A stretch of DNA of 10,094 nt, from positions 1-10,094 of the forward strand of contig JAIOTL010000169.1 in NCBI GenBank assembly GCA_021106775.1, written 5' to 3'. The notes under the pieces are model-generated. The model worked only from the letters and a program-made list of their open reading frames with translations. It made no database searches and was not told the DNA's origin. Both the position numbers and the translations under genes were made by a program. Of this stretch, positions 7,910 to 10,094 are shown one piece after another; the stretch's first letter is position 1; each line of letters begins with the position of its first letter. The DNA comes from Planctomycetota bacterium. GTDB lineage: Bacteria; Planctomycetota; UBA8742; SKZP01; JAIOTL01.

Positions 7910-7938
7910 AAAAAATCCTCCTATATCTGGAGGATTTT
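7910..7938 (-). terminator. Intrinsic terminator of the second coiled-coil gene
   Basis: On the minus strand a perfect 10-bp stem (AAAATCCTCC/GGAGGATTTT, plus-strand 7912-7921 with 7929-7938) encloses a 7-base loop. The stem's four 3'-terminal T residues run on through two more, giving TTTTTT. It begins 23 bp after the stop codon of the gene ending at 7962. Confidence 0.88.
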
Positions 7939-7961
7939 CGCAAGATTTTGCAGATTATTAT

Positions 7962-8636
7962 TTAATTTTCGTCGTCGTCGTCATCGTCATCGTCACCCCA
8001 GAATTCCTTTCTTTTCTTCTTGAGTTTTGTCAGTTCTTCCATCTTGTCCTTTAATTTGTTCTTAATTTCGTCGTATTTCGATTTCGCTTTGTTGAGTTCT
8101 TCGCGGTATCTCTCAAGTTTTTTCTTGGTTGTCTTCTTCTTCTCAAGCATCTCCTCCCATTTTTTCTGTGCTTCTTCGAGTTTTTTGAACGCTTCCTTTA
8201 TTTTCTCACGTAGATTCTCCATCTCCTTGGCAAATTCCTTATCATTCTTCTCGCGCTCACCCCGAAGCTTTTTCATCTTCTCAATTCTCTTTCTATCCTC
8301 TTTTTTGTCGGATTTCAGCTTTCTCCACGGTTCAAGCTTGTCAAGCATCTCTTCTAACGCTTTTTTCGCTTTCTGCAATTCTTCCCATTCCTTTAGCTTT
8401 TCCAGTGCTTTTTCGAGTTTATTCCCAGTATATTCAAGCTTTTTTGCAGCTTCTTCAAATTCCTTTTTCAGCTTGTCGATTGCTTCCTGCAATTCATAAA
8501 CCTTCTCGCGATACTTTTTACCAGGAGTGCTTTTGCCTTTGTCAGGCGTCTTTTTACTACCGCCTTTTCCAGCATTCAAATCCGATGTAATTGAAAGAAC
8601 GAACACAAGACCAATAATCAACAGCAATCTTTTCAT
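7962..8636 (-). CDS. Secreted, highly charged coiled-coil protein with an Asp8 tail (paralog A)
   Basis: Residues 1-22 are a signal peptide (MKRLLLIIGLVFVLSITSDLNA, cleavage probably after Ala22), so the mature protein should be exported to the periplasm or beyond. A short Gly/Lys/Pro-rich linker (23-41) is followed by about 165 residues of Lys/Glu-rich helix with heptad-like spacing of Leu, strongly suggesting a long coiled coil. It is interrupted at LDKLEPWR (98-105), where a proline may form a hinge. The C-terminus is acidic: FWG followed by eight Asp residues and EN. It is clearly paralogous to the next gene upstream (8800-9483): both have the LDKLEPWR block, the EEMLEKKKTTKKK block and the same overall order. 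No enzymatic motif is present. A structural or surface-spacer role is possible but unproven. AAAGGAG 5 bp before the ATG is a strong ribosome-binding site. It has its own terminator. Confidence 0.82.
   Translation of the reverse strand: MKRLLLIIGLVFVLSITSDLNAGKGGSKKTPDKGKSTPGKKYREKVYELQEAIDKLKKEFEEAAKKLEYTGNKLEKALEKLKEWEELQKAKKALEEMLDKLEPWRKLKSDKKEDRKRIEKMKKLRGEREKNDKEFAKEMENLREKIKEAFKKLEEAQKKWEEMLEKKKTTKKKLERYREELNKAKSKYDEIKNKLKDKMEELTKLKKKRKEFWGDDDDDDDDEN
7971..7994. repeat. Trinucleotide tract encoding Asp8
   Basis: Eight consecutive GTC or ATC triplets on the plus strand (GTC x4, then ATC, GTC, ATC, GTC) read as eight Asp codons on the minus strand, two codons before the stop of the coiled-coil gene. 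The first four triplets are identical, which makes a small microsatellite that could change length by replication slippage without changing the frame. Confidence 0.7.
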
Positions 8637-8700
8637 ATATGCTCCTTTCTACAAATTGCTTTTTTTGGACAGAGAGTTAAAACACGCGAAATCTAATAAG

Positions 8701-8717
8701 GTTTCTATATTATTATA
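8701..8717 (-). promoter_or_regulatory. Candidate promoter / conserved upstream box of coiled-coil gene A
   Basis: On the minus strand this reads TATAATAATATAGAAAC, continuing into CTTATTAG. A very similar string lies upstream of the paralog (9532-9551), including TATAAT and TATAGAAAC followed by (C)TTA. TATAAT is a perfect -10 match, but no good -35 hexamer is found 16-18 bp upstream. In this copy the TATAAT overlaps the T-tract of the preceding terminator. Conservation between the two copies supports function, or simply common descent from the duplication. Confidence 0.45.
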
Positions 8718-8745
8718 AAAAAAATCCCCCGAATTTACCGAGGGA
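8717..8745 (-). terminator. Intrinsic terminator of the first coiled-coil gene
   Basis: On the minus strand TCCCTCG (8745-8739) pairs with CGGGGGA (8731-8725), with one G-T wobble and a 7-base loop, followed directly by eight T residues (8724-8717). It starts 54 bp past the stop of the gene ending at 8800. Confidence 0.82.
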
Positions 8746-8799
8746 ATTTCATTTTATTATAATGGTAGATTTTACGTTGCTTTCATCTCTTAGCAAATA

Positions 8800-9483
8800 T
8801 TAATCCTCATCATCTCTTTCGCGCCATTTCTTAATGCGTTCAAGGTCTTCACTCTTGTCTTTGTATTTACTTTTAAGCTCATCAAGTTTTCGTTTTGCTT
8901 TGTCAAGTGCTTCACGGTATCTGTCAATCTTTTTCTTTGTGGTTTTCTTCTTCTCCAGCATTTCTTCGAACTTCTTCATAGCTTCATCAACCTTCTTAAT
9001 TGCTTCTTTAAGCTTGTTCCTTAACATCTCCAGTTCTTTTCGGTACGCTTCGTCATTTTCCTCACGTTCTCGATATCCTTCCTTCATTCTTTCGATACGC
9101 TCTCTGTCGCCGGGTTCATCACCCTTTAGATTGCGCCAGGGTTCAAGTTTGTCCAGAATTTTCTCAAGCTCTTCCTTCGCCTTCAAAAGTGCTTTATATT
9201 CTTTGATTCTATTGAGAGCTTTTTCAAGTTTCTTCTCTGCTGATTCACACTCCTTCTCAGCTTTAGCTAGCTCCTTCTTGAGCTTCTCAACCTCAGCCTC
9301 AAGCTCCATGAGTTTGCGTTTTGCTTCCTTTTCCCAATCATTTCCCCAATCTCCACCAGGTCTTGGTCCAGCTTTCCCACCTGGATTCCATCCGCCTGGT
9401 CTTCTTCCACCCTGAGCATTTGCTTCGTTTACGACTACTAACATGAAAAGCAAGGTTAAAACAACAACAATACGTTTCATCAT
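8800..9483 (-). CDS. Secreted, highly charged coiled-coil protein with a Gly/Pro-rich N-terminus (paralog B)
   Basis: Residues 1-23 form a signal peptide ending in ANA, an ideal signal peptidase I site, before QGG. The mature N-terminus (24-50) is a Gly/Pro/Arg/Trp-rich low-complexity stretch (GGRRPGGWNPGG...). Residues about 51-220 are Lys/Glu-rich helix, predicted coiled coil, containing LDKLEPWR (110-117) and EEMLEKKKTTKKK (173-185), the same two blocks as in the neighbour at 7962-8636. The C-terminus is acidic (RERDDED) but has no Asp run. Cys79 is the only cysteine. I do not recognise a named family. The two proteins most resemble each other, and the arrangement is a tandem duplication. 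AAAGGAG is 4 bp before the ATG at 9483 and 7 bp before a second ATG at 9480. The second gives MKRIVVV, matching the MKRLLL start of the paralog, so 9480 may be the true start. Confidence 0.82.
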   Translation of the reverse strand: MMKRIVVVLTLLFMLVVVNEANAQGGRRPGGWNPGGKAGPRPGGDWGNDWEKEAKRKLMELEAEVEKLKKELAKAEKECESAEKKLEKALNRIKEYKALLKAKEELEKILDKLEPWRNLKGDEPGDRERIERMKEGYREREENDEAYRKELEMLRNKLKEAIKKVDEAMKKFEEMLEKKKTTKKKIDRYREALDKAKRKLDELKSKYKDKSEDLERIKKWRERDDED

Positions 9484-9531
9484 ATCACTCCTTTAAATGT
9501 GCAAATGACTTAACACAAATTTGTAAGCTAA

Positions 9532-9551
9532 GTTTCTATATAATGATTATA
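9532..9551 (-). promoter_or_regulatory. Candidate promoter / conserved upstream box of coiled-coil gene B
   Basis: On the minus strand this reads TATAATCATTATATAGAAAC, then TTAGC. It matches the box upstream of paralog A except for a few inserted bases. TATAAT at 9551-9546 is a perfect -10 candidate. The -35 is uncertain: TTGGAA lies only 13 bp upstream, too close for a normal sigma-70 promoter. A run of nine A residues on the minus strand (9566-9558) precedes it and may act as an UP-like or bent-DNA element. The box is 49-68 bp before the ATG. Confidence 0.42.
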
Positions 9552-9588
9552 TGACACTTTTTTTTTCCAATTCTTTCTTACTTTTTAA

Positions 9589-10026
9589 TTACATGTTGGA
9601 AAGTTTCGGTCCGCCTCTATACGCAGCAATTAATTTGCCGCCTTTTGGATCAGATAAAATGATGAATCCGAATGTTTCCCAGAATTTCACAAGATTACTT
9701 TCCGCAATTACAAAAACTTGATTGCTCGATTCAAGACGCTCTAAGAGCATTGTTGCTAGTTTCCGTGCTATTCCTTTGCCCTGGTATTTTGGATGAACTA
9801 TCAGCCAGTGAATATATGCATAGAAATTTTCGTCACCAACAGCATTGGCAAGACCCACAAGCTTCCCATCAATAAACGCTGTTACCAATTCTTGAGAGTT
9901 TGTCAGTGATGAAAGCAGTTTTTCAGGATAATCCGCATGAGGCCAATCAACCGCTTTGAACAACTCGACAATATCATCCAAATTAAGGTTCTCAGACTTT
10001 TTATCTGTAAATAATTGCATGTCCAT
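9589..10026 (-). CDS. Small GNAT-family N-acetyltransferase
   Basis: This is a single-domain acetyl-CoA-dependent acetyltransferase of 145 residues, the usual size for the family. The motif A region is clear: the strand IHWLIVHP, then the acetyl-CoA pyrophosphate-binding loop KYQGKGIARKLATMLLERL (QGKGIA matches Q/RxxGxG/A). The C-terminal motif B, VKFWETFGFIIL, follows after VIAES. The N-terminal part (IVELFKAVDWPHADYPEKLLSSL, then VTAFIDGKLVGLANAVGD) is the acceptor side, so the substrate cannot be named. I chose the ATG at 10026 because GGGGA is 5 bp upstream. A TTG at 10038 would overlap this site, and the ATG at 10020 would be too far from it. No terminator hairpin is visible between its stop and the next gene, so some readthrough into the coiled-coil genes is possible. 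Confidence 0.85.
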   Translation of the reverse strand: MDMQLFTDKKSENLNLDDIVELFKAVDWPHADYPEKLLSSLTNSQELVTAFIDGKLVGLANAVGDENFYAYIHWLIVHPKYQGKGIARKLATMLLERLESSNQVFVIAESNLVKFWETFGFIILSDPKGGKLIAAYRGGPKLSNM

Positions 10027-10061
10027 AACAATCCCCAAACATATTTTAAATTCAAATTATC

Positions 10062-10090
10062 ACTATATGTCATTTATCAGTTAATTGCAA
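10062..10090 (-). promoter_or_regulatory. Candidate sigma-70-type promoter of the GNAT gene
   Basis: On the minus strand TTGCAA (10090-10085, 4 of 6 matches to the -35 consensus) is followed by a 17-bp spacer and TATAGT (10067-10062, 5 of 6 matches to the -10). The -10 lies 35 bp before the ATG at 10026, leaving room for a short leader. Confidence 0.55.
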
Positions 10091-10094
10091 GAAA

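Noticed and set aside
8020..8499. 159-residue plus-strand open frame rich in Ser and Phe
   Set aside because: It is the antisense of the Lys/Glu-rich coiled-coil gene: reverse complements of GAA, AAG and GAG codons give TTC, CTT and CTC, creating long Ser/Phe/Leu frames. No ribosome-binding site or domain was seen.
8834..9415. 193-residue plus-strand open frame rich in Ser, Phe and Leu
   Set aside because: Same effect opposite the other coiled-coil gene. The minus-strand gene has a signal peptide, a strong ribosome-binding site and a paralog, so it is the real one.
7962..9483. Coiled-coil pair as OmpH/Skp- or Lpp-like proteins
   Set aside because: Size and signal peptide loosely fit, but the diagnostic lipobox Cys of Lpp is absent and the LDKLEPWR hinge and acidic tails are not features of Skp.
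9552..9588. Possible terminator after the GNAT gene suggested by a T-run at 9558-9566
   Set aside because: The T-run is on the plus strand, while the gene is on the minus strand, where it reads as A residues. No GC-rich stem precedes it on either strand.

Overview
The window is a moderately AT-rich bacterial chromosomal segment with compact genes. Cleavable signal peptides (two ending in AxA-like sites), an Opp/Dpp-type peptide ABC transporter, an RsbU/SpoIIE-type phosphatase and a compound REP-like hairpin element fit a free-living bacterium, probably with a Gram-negative-type envelope. The style resembles poorly cultured deep-branching phyla such as Riflebacteria, Cloacimonadota or Lentisphaerota. 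That placement is an impression, and no marker gene here settles it.

Layout. Plus strand, left: the C-terminal end of an unidentified protein (to 154), a class-I glutamine-amidotransferase-like gamma-glutamyl hydrolase of the PuuD/peptidase C26 family (163-924), and a DppB/OppB-type permease (1087-2019). These run towards a long minus-strand block. The convergent junction (2020-2168) holds a double-hairpin REP/BIME-like element. Minus strand, read right to left: a small GNAT acetyltransferase (10026-9589); two tandem paralogous secreted, very charged coiled-coil proteins (9483-8800 and 8636-7962), each followed by an intrinsic terminator; a small YdjM/DUF457-like membrane protein (7887-7363); a DppD/OppD-type ATPase (7296-6256); a 725-residue TPR-like helical protein of unknown function (6240-4063); and a SpoIIE-type PP2C phosphatase with four tandem zinc-finger-like repeats at its N-terminus (3998-2169).

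How they may work together. The gamma-glutamyl hydrolase and permease on the plus strand, and the ATPase on the minus strand, suggest peptide or gamma-glutamyl compound uptake and breakdown. The transporter is split over two opposed transcription units and has no DppC, DppF or binding protein in view. The ATPase, helical-repeat protein and phosphatase are close together (15 and 64 bp gaps) and may be cotranscribed, with the last two a possible signalling pair. The coiled-coil paralogs are a recent-looking local duplication that includes part of the upstream DNA.

The two items most worth follow-up are the repeat-bearing SpoIIE phosphatase, whose third repeat has lost its cysteines, and the coiled-coil paralog family with its invariant KLEPWR and KKKTTKKK blocks. 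No CRISPR array, tRNA, rRNA, insertion sequence, phage gene or complete defence system was seen.
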